Origin: Streptomyces seoulensis | Lineage (GTDB): Bacteria > Actinomycetota > Actinomycetes > Streptomycetales > Streptomycetaceae | Reading direction: 5' to 3' | Length of the DNA: 64,000 nucleotides | Assembly: GCA_013364255.1 (NCBI GenBank) | Contig: CP054936.1 | Coordinates: forward strand, 5,052,853 to 5,116,852 | Shown here: positions 8,185-16,984 of the stretch, in pieces | Numbering within the stretch: position 1 is the first letter of the stretch | Layout: each line of letters opens with the position of its first letter | Made by a program: the position numbers and the translations under genes | Notes under the pieces: model-generated | What the model saw: only the letters and a program-made list of their open reading frames with translations | Told to the model about the DNA's origin: nothing | Databases searched by the model: none

Positions 8185-8538
8185 TCATGCTCCTTGGGCA
8201 TGGGACGAGGTCTCTGCGGCCGGGCTCGACGGCATACTCCCGTCGGTGGCCGGTTCGGCGGCGGAGGGCCCGCCCCTGCGCGCACGCCAGGCGCCGCGCA
8301 GCATTTCGTGCCACCGCGGACGCTTGCGCGGCGGAACATGGTCCACACCGCCGAGCGACCACGGATTGCACCGCAGGATGCGCCAGGCGGTGAGCGCCGT
8401 GCCCTTGATCGCACCATGCCGGTCGATGGCCGTGTAGCCGTAGTGGGAACACGACGGGTAGTACTTGCACACCGGCCCCAGCAGCGGACTGATCGTCCAC
8501 TGGTACAGCTTGATCAGGGCCAGCAGCGGGTACTTCAT
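8185..8538 (-). CDS. yidD: Membrane protein insertion efficiency factor YidD
   Basis: A 117-residue small membrane-associated protein with the family core LIKLYQWTISPLLGPVCKYYPSCSHYG and the following RHGAIKGTALTAWRILRCNPWS segment, including the conserved cysteines. It helps YidC-dependent insertion. The Pro/Ala-rich C-terminal tail is longer than in E. coli (85 residues). The start overlaps the end of rnpA by four bases, so translation is probably coupled. Confidence 0.95.
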   Translation of the reverse strand: MKYPLLALIKLYQWTISPLLGPVCKYYPSCSHYGYTAIDRHGAIKGTALTAWRILRCNPWSLGGVDHVPPRKRPRWHEMLRGAWRARRGGPSAAEPATDGSMPSSPAAETSSHAQGA

Positions 8539-8906
8539 CGTGCGCCCCCTCCCAGCAGTCGTTGAAGGGCGGCATCCAGGTCTCGGGCCAGCGTCGCGTG
8601 GTCCGCGTCGCCCGAGCCGGGCAGCGCTCGTACGACTACCAGGCTACCGGGGGGCAGCAGGATGACCCGGTCCCGCATCAGATGGCGAAGTCTGCGCTTC
8701 ACCTTGTTGCGGACGACGGCTCCTCCGACTGCTTTGCTCACGACGAAACCCGCACGTGTCGGGGGAGCGCTCTCCCCTGGCGCGTGCGGGTCCGTGGCAC
8801 CGCTACGAAAGTGGACGACGAGGAGTGGGCGTCCGGCCCGGCGCCCTCGTCGTACCGCGGTCGCGAAGTCCTCGCGCCGCCTCAGCCGGTTCTCGGTAGG
8901 CAGCAC
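8535..8906 (-). CDS. rnpA: Ribonuclease P protein component
   Basis: A 123-residue basic protein subunit of RNase P that helps the RNA subunit process tRNA 5' ends. It starts MLPTENRLRRREDF (the family's L..N/E-RLRRREDF signature) and holds the RNR-box region KVKRRLRHLMRD, with preceding VSKAVGGAVVRNKVKRR. GTG start at 8906, 21 bases after the rpmH stop. yidD overlaps its end. Confidence 0.96.
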   Translation of the reverse strand: MLPTENRLRRREDFATAVRRGRRAGRPLLVVHFRSGATDPHAPGESAPPTRAGFVVSKAVGGAVVRNKVKRRLRHLMRDRVILLPPGSLVVVRALPGSGDADHATLARDLDAALQRLLGGGAR

Positions 8907-8927
8907 GATGTCATGACCTGATCGGGA

Positions 8928-9065
8928 TCAGGCGGACAGGCGGGCGCGACCCTTGCTACGGCGGGACGCGAGAATCGCGCGGCCGGCACGGGTGCGCATA
9001 CGCAGCCGGAAGCCGTGGGTCTTCGCGCGACGACGGTTGTTCGGCTGGAAGGTGCGCTTGCTCAC
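8928..9065 (-). CDS. rpmH: Ribosomal protein bL34
   Basis: A 45-residue, strongly basic protein of the large ribosomal subunit. It reads MSKRTFQPNNRRRAKTHGF and ends RRSKGRARLSA, which is the canonical L34 sequence. It starts with GTG at 9065 and heads the conserved minus-strand run rpmH-rnpA-yidD-yidC-jag that diverges from dnaA. Confidence 0.97.
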   Translation of the reverse strand: MSKRTFQPNNRRRAKTHGFRLRMRTRAGRAILASRRSKGRARLSA

Positions 9066-9432
9066 TCGGGGGCTCCAGAAAGACTCGGTAGGTGGCGGGT
9101 GCCGTCCTGGCTGTCACCGTGCGCCCACGAGTAGCTCGCAGTCACGCCCGTGTGCACCGCTTACGGATCACCTTGACGTGACCTGTGCCCTTCGGAGGCA
9201 GGCGGCAGCAGCCATCGACAACTCGACCTGGTTACGGTACGCGCGGCTGGGCCATCCGGTCAAACCGGCTGACGGCGGGGGACACTGTCCACAGCCTGGG
9301 GACAACAACTTGAACCGTACCGGCCGCGCTGACTACCGTGGCTGGTCCCCCCTTCGATCCCTTGTCCCCGGTTTACATCCCGACCCGTCCCGAACCACAC
9401 GTTCGTGGGACCCCCGTGAGAGAGCGTGCCCT
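9066..9432. promoter_or_regulatory. Divergent rpmH-dnaA control region with a DnaA box
   Basis: This 367-base gap must hold the promoters of both rpmH and dnaA. CTGTCCACA at 9285-9293 fits the Streptomyces DnaA-box consensus, and a weaker match (GTTGTCCCC on the minus strand) lies beside it near 9298. dnaA is autoregulated through such boxes in Streptomyces, so a role here is likely. I could not assign -10/-35 elements with confidence. Confidence 0.6.
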
Positions 9433-11490
9433 GTGGCTGACGTACCTGCCGATCTTGCCGCAGTGTGGCCACGCGTTCTCGAACAGCTCCTCGGGGAGGG
9501 GCGCGGGCAGGGGGTCGAGACGAAGGACGAGCACTGGATCCGCCGCTGCCAGCCGCTCGCGCTGGTCGCCGACACGGCACTGCTCGCGGTGCCGAACGAG
9601 TTCGCGAAGAACGTGCTGGAGGGCCGCCTCGCCCCGATCGTCAGCGAGACCCTGAGCCGCGAGTGCGGCCGCCCTATCCGCATCGCGATCACCGTCGACA
9701 GCTCGGTCGGCGAGTCCCAGCCCCCCGCACCGCAGGCGCCCGCGCCGCGCTACGAGGAGCAGGAACTGCCCGGCGGCCAGGGCGGTTACGAGGGCTACGG
9801 CCGCCGCCGGCCCGACCACCGCGGCGAGGGCCACCGTCCCGGCCGCGGCGACCGGGACCAGGGCGGGTCCGGCGACCAGCCGCCGCCCTCGCGCGGCGGC
9901 GCCCAGCCGGCCGACGGCACGGACTCGCTGCCGACCGTCCGCCCGGCCTACCCCGCGGAGTACGCCGAGTACCAGCGCCCCGAGCCGGGCGCCTGGCCGC
10001 GTCCCGCCCAGGACGACTACGGCTGGCAGCAGCAGCGGCTCGGCTTCCCGGAGCGGGACCCGTACGCCTCGCCCGCCCAGGAGCCCTACGGCACGCGCGA
10101 CGGCTACGGCCAGCAGGACGCGTACGGCCAGCAGGACGGATACGGCTCGCAGGACGCCTACGGCGGGCAGGACGCGTACGGGTCCTCGAAGGACGCCTAT
10201 CCCCCGCAGCAGGACTACCGGCCGCGGCCGATGGACCGCCCGCCCTACGACCAGGCGCGCTCCGACTACGAGTCCTCCCGCGGCGACTACGAGCAGCGGG
10301 ACTACGACCAGCGCGACGGCGGCCGCCGCGAGCGGCCCGAGTCGCCGGCCGGCTCAGGCCCCCGGGGCGGCGGTCACGCCGGTCCCGGCCAGCCCGGCCA
10401 CGGCACGTCCGGCCCCTCGGGCGGACCGGCCAAACCGGCCCCCGGGCCGGGCGAGCCGACCGCGCGGCTGAACCCCAAATACCTCTTCGACACCTTCGTC
10501 ATCGGCGCGTCCAACCGCTTCGCGCACGCGGCGGCGGTCGCGGTCGCCGAAGCACCGGCGAAGGCGTACAACCCGCTGTTCATCTACGGGGAGTCGGGGC
10601 TCGGCAAGACGCACCTGCTGCACGCGATCGGGCACTACGCGCGCAGCCTGTACCCGGGCACGCGCGTGCGGTACGTCAGCTCGGAGGAGTTCACCAACGA
10701 GTTCATCAACTCGATCCGCGACGGCAAGGGCGACAGCTTCCGCAAGCGCTACCGCGAGATGGACATCCTGCTCGTCGACGACATCCAGTTCCTGGCGGAC
10801 AAGGAGTCGACGCAGGAGGAGTTCTTCCACACCTTCAACACCCTGCACAACGCCAACAAGCAGATCGTGCTGTCCTCCGACCGGCCGCCCAAGCAGCTGG
10901 TGACGCTGGAGGACCGGCTGCGGAACCGCTTCGAGTGGGGGCTGATCACCGACGTCCAGCCGCCCGAGCTGGAGACGCGCATCGCGATCCTGCGCAAGAA
11001 GGCGGTGCAGGAGCAGCTGAACGCCCCGCCGGAGGTGCTGGAGTTCATCGCCTCGCGGATCTCGCGCAACATCCGCGAGCTGGAGGGCGCGCTGATCCGG
11101 GTGACGGCGTTCGCCTCGCTCAACCGGCAGCCGGTGGACCTGGGCCTGACGGAGATCGTGCTCAAGGACCTCATCCCCGGCGGCGAGGACTCGACCCCCG
11201 AGATCACCGCGCCGGCGATCATGGCCTCGACCGCGGACTACTTCGGCCTCACGGTGGACGACCTGTGCGGGACCTCGCGCGGCCGCCAGCTGGTCACCGC
11301 CCGCCAGATCGCCATGTACCTGTGCCGTGAGCTGACCGACCTGTCGCTGCCGAAGATCGGTGCGCAGTTCGGCGGCCGCGACCACACGACCGTCATGCAC
11401 GCCGACCGCAAGATCCGGGCGCTGATGGCGGAGCGGCGCTCCATCTACAACCAGGTCACCGAGCTGACCAACCGCATCAAGAACGGCTGA
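9433..11490 (+). CDS. dnaA: Chromosomal replication initiator DnaA
   Basis: A 685-residue AAA+ ATPase that binds the DnaA boxes of the adjacent oriC and opens the duplex. Domain I (residues 1-100) is followed by an unusually long, disordered domain II (about 100-345) rich in Tyr, Gly, Gln and Asp. Domain III has Walker A GESGLGKTH from residue 386, Walker B LLVDDIQFL and the arginine-finger region RLRNRFEWGL. Domain IV carries the DNA-binding signature GGRDHTTVMH at 647-656. The GTG start at 9433 has a GAGAGAG site; the frame is open upstream to 8953 but that part does not look like DnaA. Confidence 0.98.
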   Translation: MADVPADLAAVWPRVLEQLLGEGRGQGVETKDEHWIRRCQPLALVADTALLAVPNEFAKNVLEGRLAPIVSETLSRECGRPIRIAITVDSSVGESQPPAPQAPAPRYEEQELPGGQGGYEGYGRRRPDHRGEGHRPGRGDRDQGGSGDQPPPSRGGAQPADGTDSLPTVRPAYPAEYAEYQRPEPGAWPRPAQDDYGWQQQRLGFPERDPYASPAQEPYGTRDGYGQQDAYGQQDGYGSQDAYGGQDAYGSSKDAYPPQQDYRPRPMDRPPYDQARSDYESSRGDYEQRDYDQRDGGRRERPESPAGSGPRGGGHAGPGQPGHGTSGPSGGPAKPAPGPGEPTARLNPKYLFDTFVIGASNRFAHAAAVAVAEAPAKAYNPLFIYGESGLGKTHLLHAIGHYARSLYPGTRVRYVSSEEFTNEFINSIRDGKGDSFRKRYREMDILLVDDIQFLADKESTQEEFFHTFNTLHNANKQIVLSSDRPPKQLVTLEDRLRNRFEWGLITDVQPPELETRIAILRKKAVQEQLNAPPEVLEFIASRISRNIRELEGALIRVTAFASLNRQPVDLGLTEIVLKDLIPGGEDSTPEITAPAIMASTADYFGLTVDDLCGTSRGRQLVTARQIAMYLCRELTDLSLPKIGAQFGGRDHTTVMHADRKIRALMAERRSIYNQVTELTNRIKNG

Positions 11491-12533
11491 CGGCCGCCGG
11501 CCGGTCCGGCACGGCGAAGGGCGCTCCGGGATCCTCCGGGGCGCCCTTCGCCGTCCCCGGACGCGCACACCGGCGGACACGCGCACCAACGGACGCCCGC
11601 CGAGCCTCAGGCACGCGACCAGGGGCCGGCAAGGGCCTCAACGACGCCCAGCGGACCTCCTGCAAGGCCCCAGCGATGCTCAGCCAGGACGCCCGAGGCT
11701 CCTCCGAGGCCGCCCGCGACCCCCGAGGGCGGTCCGACCGGCGAGGCGCCCGCGTCCCCGCCGCCCTCCACTGTTCGATTTGCAGGCCGGGTTACGGCCT
11801 TCGTCCACAGATTCGGCGACTTTTTTCCGTCCACATGCTGGGGATCGCGAAGTTGTCCAGACTGCTTCCACAGGCAGCGATGTGGAGAGATCATCATCCC
11901 AGCTCAGGTGCCTGTGGATTCGTGGATGAAGGATCTCCACAGCCTGTGGACAACTTGGCGGTCCACAGGCTGTGGAGGAAGTTGTCCACGGGTAACCCAC
12001 AGGCTGTGGCCGGTTGTCCCCAATGATCGGCCCGTTCTCCACACCGCTGTCCACTGTTCGGCAACGCGCGAGGCCCGGTCACCGCGTCGAGTGAAAGCCG
12101 TCACACCAAGCTGCCGGATTGGGGTGTGGGAAACCCGGGTAAATCTGGGGACGCAGCTGGGGAGAACTGCCCTCGGCCTGTGGGCGAGGTGTGCAGAACT
12201 TTCTGTTCTCCACAGAGACGCCCGGTTGTCCACCGGCTCCATGCACAGGGGCGGTGGATAAAATTCCCGCTCTGAGCTGGGCAAACGTGGTTATCCACCG
12301 TATCCACAGGCCCTACTACTACTCCCGACTAGAGAGAGCCTGGAATTCGTTTCGAAGCGGGGCCTGTGCACAACTCGCCGTCTCGAGCCCGGCTGCCCCT
12401 CGGAGCGACTTGACCCCGACCGGCACCTACTGTCAGTGGTGTGCGTCAGACTGGTCCCCGGTGCTCTTCCCGTCGCTGCGGGCGGTGACACCGGGTCGAA
12501 GGGCTCATGAGCAACAGCAGGAGGCGGCTTACG
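11491..12533. other. Chromosomal origin oriC
   Basis: The dnaA-dnaN gap is over 1 kb and is dense in DnaA boxes in both orientations between about 11.8 and 12.31 kb. Boxes I read include TCGTCCACA 11801, CCGTCCACA 11827, TTGTCCAGA 11853, GCTTCCACA 11864, ATCTCCACA 11933, a perfect TTGTCCACA (minus strand) at 11945-11953, CGGTCCACA 11959, TTGTCCACG 11982, TTCTCCACA 12035 and 12206, TTGTCCACC 12226, TTATCCACC 12291 and GTATCCACA 12300. Minus-strand variants lie at 11881, 11913 and 11971. The first 270 bases after dnaA hold no clear box. No obvious AT-rich unwinding tract is visible, which is usual in Streptomyces. Confidence 0.95.
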
Positions 12534-13664
12534 GTGAAGATCCGGGTGGAACGCGACGTACTCGCGGAGGCAGTGGCCTGGGCGGCACGCAGCCTCCCGG
12601 CCCGTCCGCCGGCGCCTGTTCTCGCCGGCCTGCTGCTGAAGGCCGAGGACGGCCAGCTGAGCCTGTCGAGCTTCGACTACGAGGTCTCCGCCCGGGTGTC
12701 GGTCGAGGCCGAGGTCGAGGAGGAGGGCACGGTGCTGGTCTCCGGCCGCCTGCTCGCCGACATCTCCCGCGCCCTGCCCAACCGTCCGGTGGAGATTTCC
12801 ACAGACGGTGTACGGGCGACGGTGGTCTGTGGCTCGTCCCGCTTCACGCTCCACACCCTGCCTGTGGAGGAGTACCCGGCGCTGCCCCAGATGCCGAACG
12901 CGACGGGCACCGTGCCCGGCGAGGTCTTCGCCTCCGCCGTGCAGCAGGTCGCCATCGCCGCCGGCCGCGACGACACGCTGCCCGTCCTCACCGGCGTCCG
13001 CATCGAGATCGAGGGCGACACGGTCACGCTGGCCTCCACCGACCGCTACCGCTTCGCGGTCCGCGAGTTCCTGTGGAAGCCGGAGAACCCGGACGTCTCC
13101 GCGGTCGCCCTGGTGCCCGCCAAGACGCTCCAGGACACCGCCAAGGCGCTCACCAGCGGTGACAGCGTGATCCTCGCGCTGTCCGGGTCCGGCGCGGGCG
13201 AGGGCCTGATCGGCTTCGAGGGCGCGGGCCGGCGCACCACCACGCGGCTGCTCGAAGGCGACCTGCCCAAGTACCGCACGCTGTTCCCGACGGAGTTCAA
13301 CTCCGTCGCCGTCATCGAGACCGCCCCGTTCGTGGAGGCCGTCAAGCGCGTGGCCCTGGTCGCCGAGCGCAACACCCCGGTGCGGCTGAGCTTCGAGCAG
13401 GGCGTGCTCATCCTGGAGGCCGGCTCCAGCGACGACGCACAGGCTGTGGAAAGGGTCGACGCGCAGCTCGAAGGCGACGACATCTCCATCGCCTTCAACC
13501 CGACGTTCCTCCTGGACGGCCTCAGCGCGATCGACTCGCCGGTGGCCCAGCTGTCCTTCACGACGTCCACCAAGCCCGCCCTGCTCAGCGGCAGGCCCGC
13601 GGTGGACGCGGAGGCGGACGACGCCTACAAGTACCTGATCATGCCGGTGCGGCTGAGCGGCTGA
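12534..13664 (+). CDS. dnaN: DNA polymerase III sliding clamp (beta subunit)
   Basis: A 376-residue processivity clamp that forms a dimeric ring around DNA. It has three repeated clamp domains. Recognisable segments include LAEAVAWAARSLPARPPAPVL, SSRFTLHTLPVEEYPALP, TDRYRFAVRE and the C-terminal YKYLIMPVRL that binds partner proteins. I chose GTG at 12534 because AGGAGG lies nine bases upstream; the frame extends nine codons further to an ATG at 12507 that lacks a site. The gene directly follows oriC. Confidence 0.97.
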   Translation: MKIRVERDVLAEAVAWAARSLPARPPAPVLAGLLLKAEDGQLSLSSFDYEVSARVSVEAEVEEEGTVLVSGRLLADISRALPNRPVEISTDGVRATVVCGSSRFTLHTLPVEEYPALPQMPNATGTVPGEVFASAVQQVAIAAGRDDTLPVLTGVRIEIEGDTVTLASTDRYRFAVREFLWKPENPDVSAVALVPAKTLQDTAKALTSGDSVILALSGSGAGEGLIGFEGAGRRTTTRLLEGDLPKYRTLFPTEFNSVAVIETAPFVEAVKRVALVAERNTPVRLSFEQGVLILEAGSSDDAQAVERVDAQLEGDDISIAFNPTFLLDGLSAIDSPVAQLSFTTSTKPALLSGRPAVDAEADDAYKYLIMPVRLSG

Positions 13665-13852
13665 GCCGCCGGTGCGTCCGGCCGGCGCGGGTCCGACCCC
13701 GGGTCGCCGGTCCGCCGACGGTCCGTCCGAGGCCGGGGCGTACGCCTTCGTATGAGCGCGTATGCCCACGGATGTGCGCGAGCGTCCGGGTTTAGGCTCG
13801 GCCGGGGCACGCGGGTGCCCCCATGCCAGTCGGAACCCTAAGGACACAACTG

Positions 13853-14728
13853 ATGGAGCTCGGTCTCGTCGGCCTCGGCAAGATGGGCGGCAACATGCGC
13901 GAGCGGATCCGCCGCGCCGGCCACACCGTCATCGGATACGACCGCAACCCCGACCTCGCGGACGTCCACAGCCTCGAGGAGCTCGTGGGCAAGCTGGAGG
14001 GCCCGCGCGTGGTCTGGGTGATGGTCCCGGCCGGCGCCCCGACCCAGTCGACCGTCGACGCCCTGGCCGAGCTGCTGGAGCCCGGCGACGTGGTCGTGGA
14101 CGGCGGCAACTCGCGCTGGACGGACGACGAGAAGCACGCCCGCGAGCTGGCCGCCAAGGGCATAGGCTTCGTGGACTGCGGCGTCTCCGGCGGCGTCTGG
14201 GGCCTGGAGAACGGGTACGCGCTGATGTACGGCGGCGACGCCGAGAACGTCGCCAAGGTGCGGCCGGTCTTCGACGCGCTGAAGCCGGAGGGCGACTTCG
14301 GCTCGGTGCACGCCGGCAAGGTCGGCGCCGGCCACTTCGCCAAGATGGTCCACAACGGCATCGAGTACGCGATGATGCAGGCTTACGCCGAGGGCTGGGA
14401 ACTCCTGGAGAAGGTCGACTCCGTCGACAACGTCCGCGAGGTCTTCCGCTCCTGGCAGGAGGGCACCGTCATCCGCTCCTGGCTGCTCGACCTCGCCGTC
14501 AACGCCCTCGACGAGGACCAGCACCTGGAGGGGCTGCGCGGCTTCGCGCAGGACTCCGGCGAGGGACGCTGGACGGTGGAGGCGGCGATCGACAACGCCG
14601 TGCCGCTGCCCGCGATCACGGCCTCGCTGTTCGCGCGGTTCGCCTCCCGCCAGGAGGACTCGCCGCAGATGAAGATGATCGCCGCGCTGCGCAACCAGTT
14701 CGGCGGCCACGCGGTGGAGAAGAAGTAG
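13853..14728 (+). CDS. gnd: 6-phosphogluconate dehydrogenase, decarboxylating (short form)
   Basis: A 291-residue NAD(P)-dependent enzyme of the pentose phosphate pathway that turns 6-phosphogluconate into ribulose 5-phosphate and CO2. The N-terminal dinucleotide-binding GLVGLGKMGGNM, the substrate-site VDGGNSRW and GAGHFAKMVHNGIEYAMMQAYAEG motifs are clear. It is the short class of about 300 residues rather than the 470-residue E. coli type. ATG at 13853 preceded by AAGGA. The gene lies between dnaN and recF in Streptomyces, an order specific to these bacteria. Confidence 0.95.
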   Translation: MELGLVGLGKMGGNMRERIRRAGHTVIGYDRNPDLADVHSLEELVGKLEGPRVVWVMVPAGAPTQSTVDALAELLEPGDVVVDGGNSRWTDDEKHARELAAKGIGFVDCGVSGGVWGLENGYALMYGGDAENVAKVRPVFDALKPEGDFGSVHAGKVGAGHFAKMVHNGIEYAMMQAYAEGWELLEKVDSVDNVREVFRSWQEGTVIRSWLLDLAVNALDEDQHLEGLRGFAQDSGEGRWTVEAAIDNAVPLPAITASLFARFASRQEDSPQMKMIAALRNQFGGHAVEKK

Positions 14729-14780
14729 TCCACAGGACCGCACGGCGGTCCACAGCGCTGGAGGAGGCCGGCGAAGGTCC

Positions 14781-15938
14781 ATGCACGTCACGCATCTGTC
14801 GCTGGCCGACTTCCGCTCGTACGCCCGGGCCGAGGTGCCGCTCGACCCGGGCGTCACCGCCTTCGTGGGACCCAACGGGCAGGGCAAGACCAACCTCGTG
14901 GAGGCGGTCGGCTACCTCGCCACCCTGGGCAGCCACCGGGTCGCCTCCGACGCCCCCCTGGTCCGGATGGGCGCCGAGCGGGCGGTGATCCGCGCCCAGG
15001 TGCGCCAGGGCGAACGGCAGCAGCTGGTCGAGCTGGAGCTGAACCCCGGCCGCGCCAACCGGGCCCGGATCAACCGGTCCTCGCAGGTCAGACCACGCGA
15101 CGTGCTCGGCATCGTACGGACCGTGCTGTTCGCCCCGGAGGACCTCGCGCTGATCAAGGGCGACCCCGGGGAACGGCGGCGGTTCCTCGACGAGCTGATC
15201 ACGGCCCGCTCGCCGCGCATGGCGGGCGTGCGCTCGGACTACGAGCGGGTCCTCAAGCAGCGCAACACGCTCCTGAAGTCCGCCGCGCTGGCCCGGCGGC
15301 ACGGCGGGCGGACGGGGGCACCTCCCGGGCGAGCGAATTCGAGCCTGGGGGCGGACCTGTCCACCCTGGACGTGTGGGACCAGCACCTCGCGCGCGCGGG
15401 CGCCGAACTGCTGGCGCAGCGCCTGGACCTGATCGCGACGCTGCAACCGCTGGCCGACAAGGCGTACGAGCAGCTGGCGCCCGGCGGCGGTCCGGTCGCG
15501 CTGGAGTACAAGCCGTCCGCGCCCGGCGAGGCCCATACGCGCGAGGACCTGTACGCGCAGCTGACGGCGGCGCTCGTCGACGCCCGCAAGCAGGAGATCG
15601 AGCGGGGCGTCACCCTGGTCGGACCGCACCGCGACGACCTCGTCCTCAAGCTCGGCCAGCTGCCCGCCAAGGGCTACGCCTCGCACGGCGAGTCCTGGTC
15701 CTACGCGCTGGCGCTGCGCCTGGCCTCGTACGACCTGCTGCGCGCCGAGGGCAACGAACCGGTGCTGGTCCTCGACGACGTCTTCGCCGAGCTGGACGCC
15801 CGCCGCCGGGAGCGGCTGGCCGAGCTGGTGGCGCCGGGCGAGCAGGTCCTGGTGACCGCGGCGGTGGACGACGACGTGCCGCACGTCCTGGCCGGGACGC
15901 GGTTCACTGTCGCGGGCGGGGCGGTGGAGCGCGTATGA
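14781..15938 (+). CDS. recF: DNA replication and repair protein RecF
   Basis: A 385-residue SMC-like ATPase that loads RecA at gaps in single-stranded DNA. Walker A is GPNGQGKTNLVEA (from residue 34), the signature region is SYALALRLASYDLL and Walker B is VLVLDDVFAELD. It is slightly longer than usual because of a Gly/Arg/Ser-rich insertion near residues 170-195 (RRHGGRTGAPPGRANSSLG). ATG at 14781. The end overlaps the next gene's start by four bases (ATGA). Confidence 0.96.
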   Translation: MHVTHLSLADFRSYARAEVPLDPGVTAFVGPNGQGKTNLVEAVGYLATLGSHRVASDAPLVRMGAERAVIRAQVRQGERQQLVELELNPGRANRARINRSSQVRPRDVLGIVRTVLFAPEDLALIKGDPGERRRFLDELITARSPRMAGVRSDYERVLKQRNTLLKSAALARRHGGRTGAPPGRANSSLGADLSTLDVWDQHLARAGAELLAQRLDLIATLQPLADKAYEQLAPGGGPVALEYKPSAPGEAHTREDLYAQLTAALVDARKQEIERGVTLVGPHRDDLVLKLGQLPAKGYASHGESWSYALALRLASYDLLRAEGNEPVLVLDDVFAELDARRRERLAELVAPGEQVLVTAAVDDDVPHVLAGTRFTVAGGAVERV

Positions 15939-16567
15939 GCGCCGAGCACGGCCCGGCGGCCGGCCGTCCGCGGCCGGACCCCGCGGCGGAGCCCGGACCG
16001 CGGCCCACCGGCCACTCCGCCAAGGCCCCTGCGGGTCCGAAGGGCGCCGAGGCTCCCGGGAAGACACCCGAGCCCTCCGGCGTCGACCTCGCGCGCGTGG
16101 CGTTGCGCGCGGCGAAGGAGGCGGCGCGCGCGCGGGGCGACGCGGCGCAGCAGAGGAAGCAGGCGCGGCGCGGCGGTCTGCGCTCCGGCGCGCGCGCCGA
16201 CGGCCGCGACCCCCTGGCGCTCGGCGCGGCGATCAACCGGCTGATCACCGAGCGCGGCTGGGAGACTCCCGCCGCGGTGGGCGGGGTGATGGGCCGCTGG
16301 CCGCAGATCGTCGGCGGGGACGTGGCCAAGCACTGCGCGCCGGAGCGCTACGACGAGGACGAGCGGGTGCTGACGGTGCGCTGCGACTCGACGGCGTGGG
16401 CGACGAACCTGCGGCTGCTCGCCCCGACGCTCGTCGCCCGGCTCAACGAGGATCTCGGCCAGGGCGCGGTCCGGCTGATCAAGGTCTTCGGCCCCGGCGG
16501 CCCGGTCCGCCGGCACGGTCCCCTGCGTGCTCCGGGCAGCACGGGACCCGGTGACACGTACGGGTGA
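15935..16567 (+). CDS. DciA-like DUF721 protein, probable helicase loader
   Basis: A 210-residue protein. The N-terminal 100 residues are a low-complexity Pro/Ala/Gly and then basic linker; the C-terminal part (from LGAAINRLITERGWETPAAVGGVMGRWPQIVG) is the DUF721 domain with KHCAPERYDEDERVLTVRCDSTAWATNLRLL. DUF721 proteins of the DciA group act as ancestral loaders of the DnaB helicase and interact with DnaA-dnaN region functions, so the position beside recF and gyrB fits. ATG at 15935 overlaps the recF stop. The name is inferred from the family. Confidence 0.85.
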   Translation: MSAEHGPAAGRPRPDPAAEPGPRPTGHSAKAPAGPKGAEAPGKTPEPSGVDLARVALRAAKEAARARGDAAQQRKQARRGGLRSGARADGRDPLALGAAINRLITERGWETPAAVGGVMGRWPQIVGGDVAKHCAPERYDEDERVLTVRCDSTAWATNLRLLAPTLVARLNEDLGQGAVRLIKVFGPGGPVRRHGPLRAPGSTGPGDTYG

Positions 16568-16984
16568 TGTAACTCACACAGGCGGTTCCCGAGGGGTCGC
16601 GCGGGGCGTACGAGGGGCCCGGCGTGCGGCCTGTCGCGCACCCGCACGCCCATGCGAATCCCTACCTGACCCCTGAGTAGCGAAGGGTTGACGGCCGGAA
16701 GCGCTGAGTGCCGCTGTGAGCCTCTTTGAGCCCCCTTCCGCATATCGGGACCCGGCCGAGACCGGTTCAGGGCGGCACATGCGGACTCAGGTACCCGCAA
16801 ACCCCCATCACTGTCGGCGCTACCGGTAGACTGGAAGACAATCCCGCCCCGAACGTGGGGACCGTCCGGGAAAAGCTGAGCAACGCTGATCAAGGCTGAT
16901 CAAGGCTTACCAACGCAACATGCCGCAGCCGCTCCGGCAACCCGCCGCCGAGCATGGCTCGTGCTGTGCCAGAAAGGGCGCTTC
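16568..16984. promoter_or_regulatory. gyrB upstream region
   Basis: A 417-base gap without a gene, presumably holding the gyrBA promoter, which in Streptomyces responds to supercoiling. A tandem direct repeat CTGATCAAGG lies at 16886-16895 and 16896-16905, 80 bases before the gyrB start. A TAGACT-like -10 candidate lies near 16827. I found no clear terminator for dciA. Confidence 0.4.

Noticed and set aside
14726..14754. Pair of DnaA boxes between gnd and recF
   Set aside because: TAGTCCACA and CGGTCCACA share only the TCCACA core; the first overlaps the gnd stop codon. Too weak to claim.
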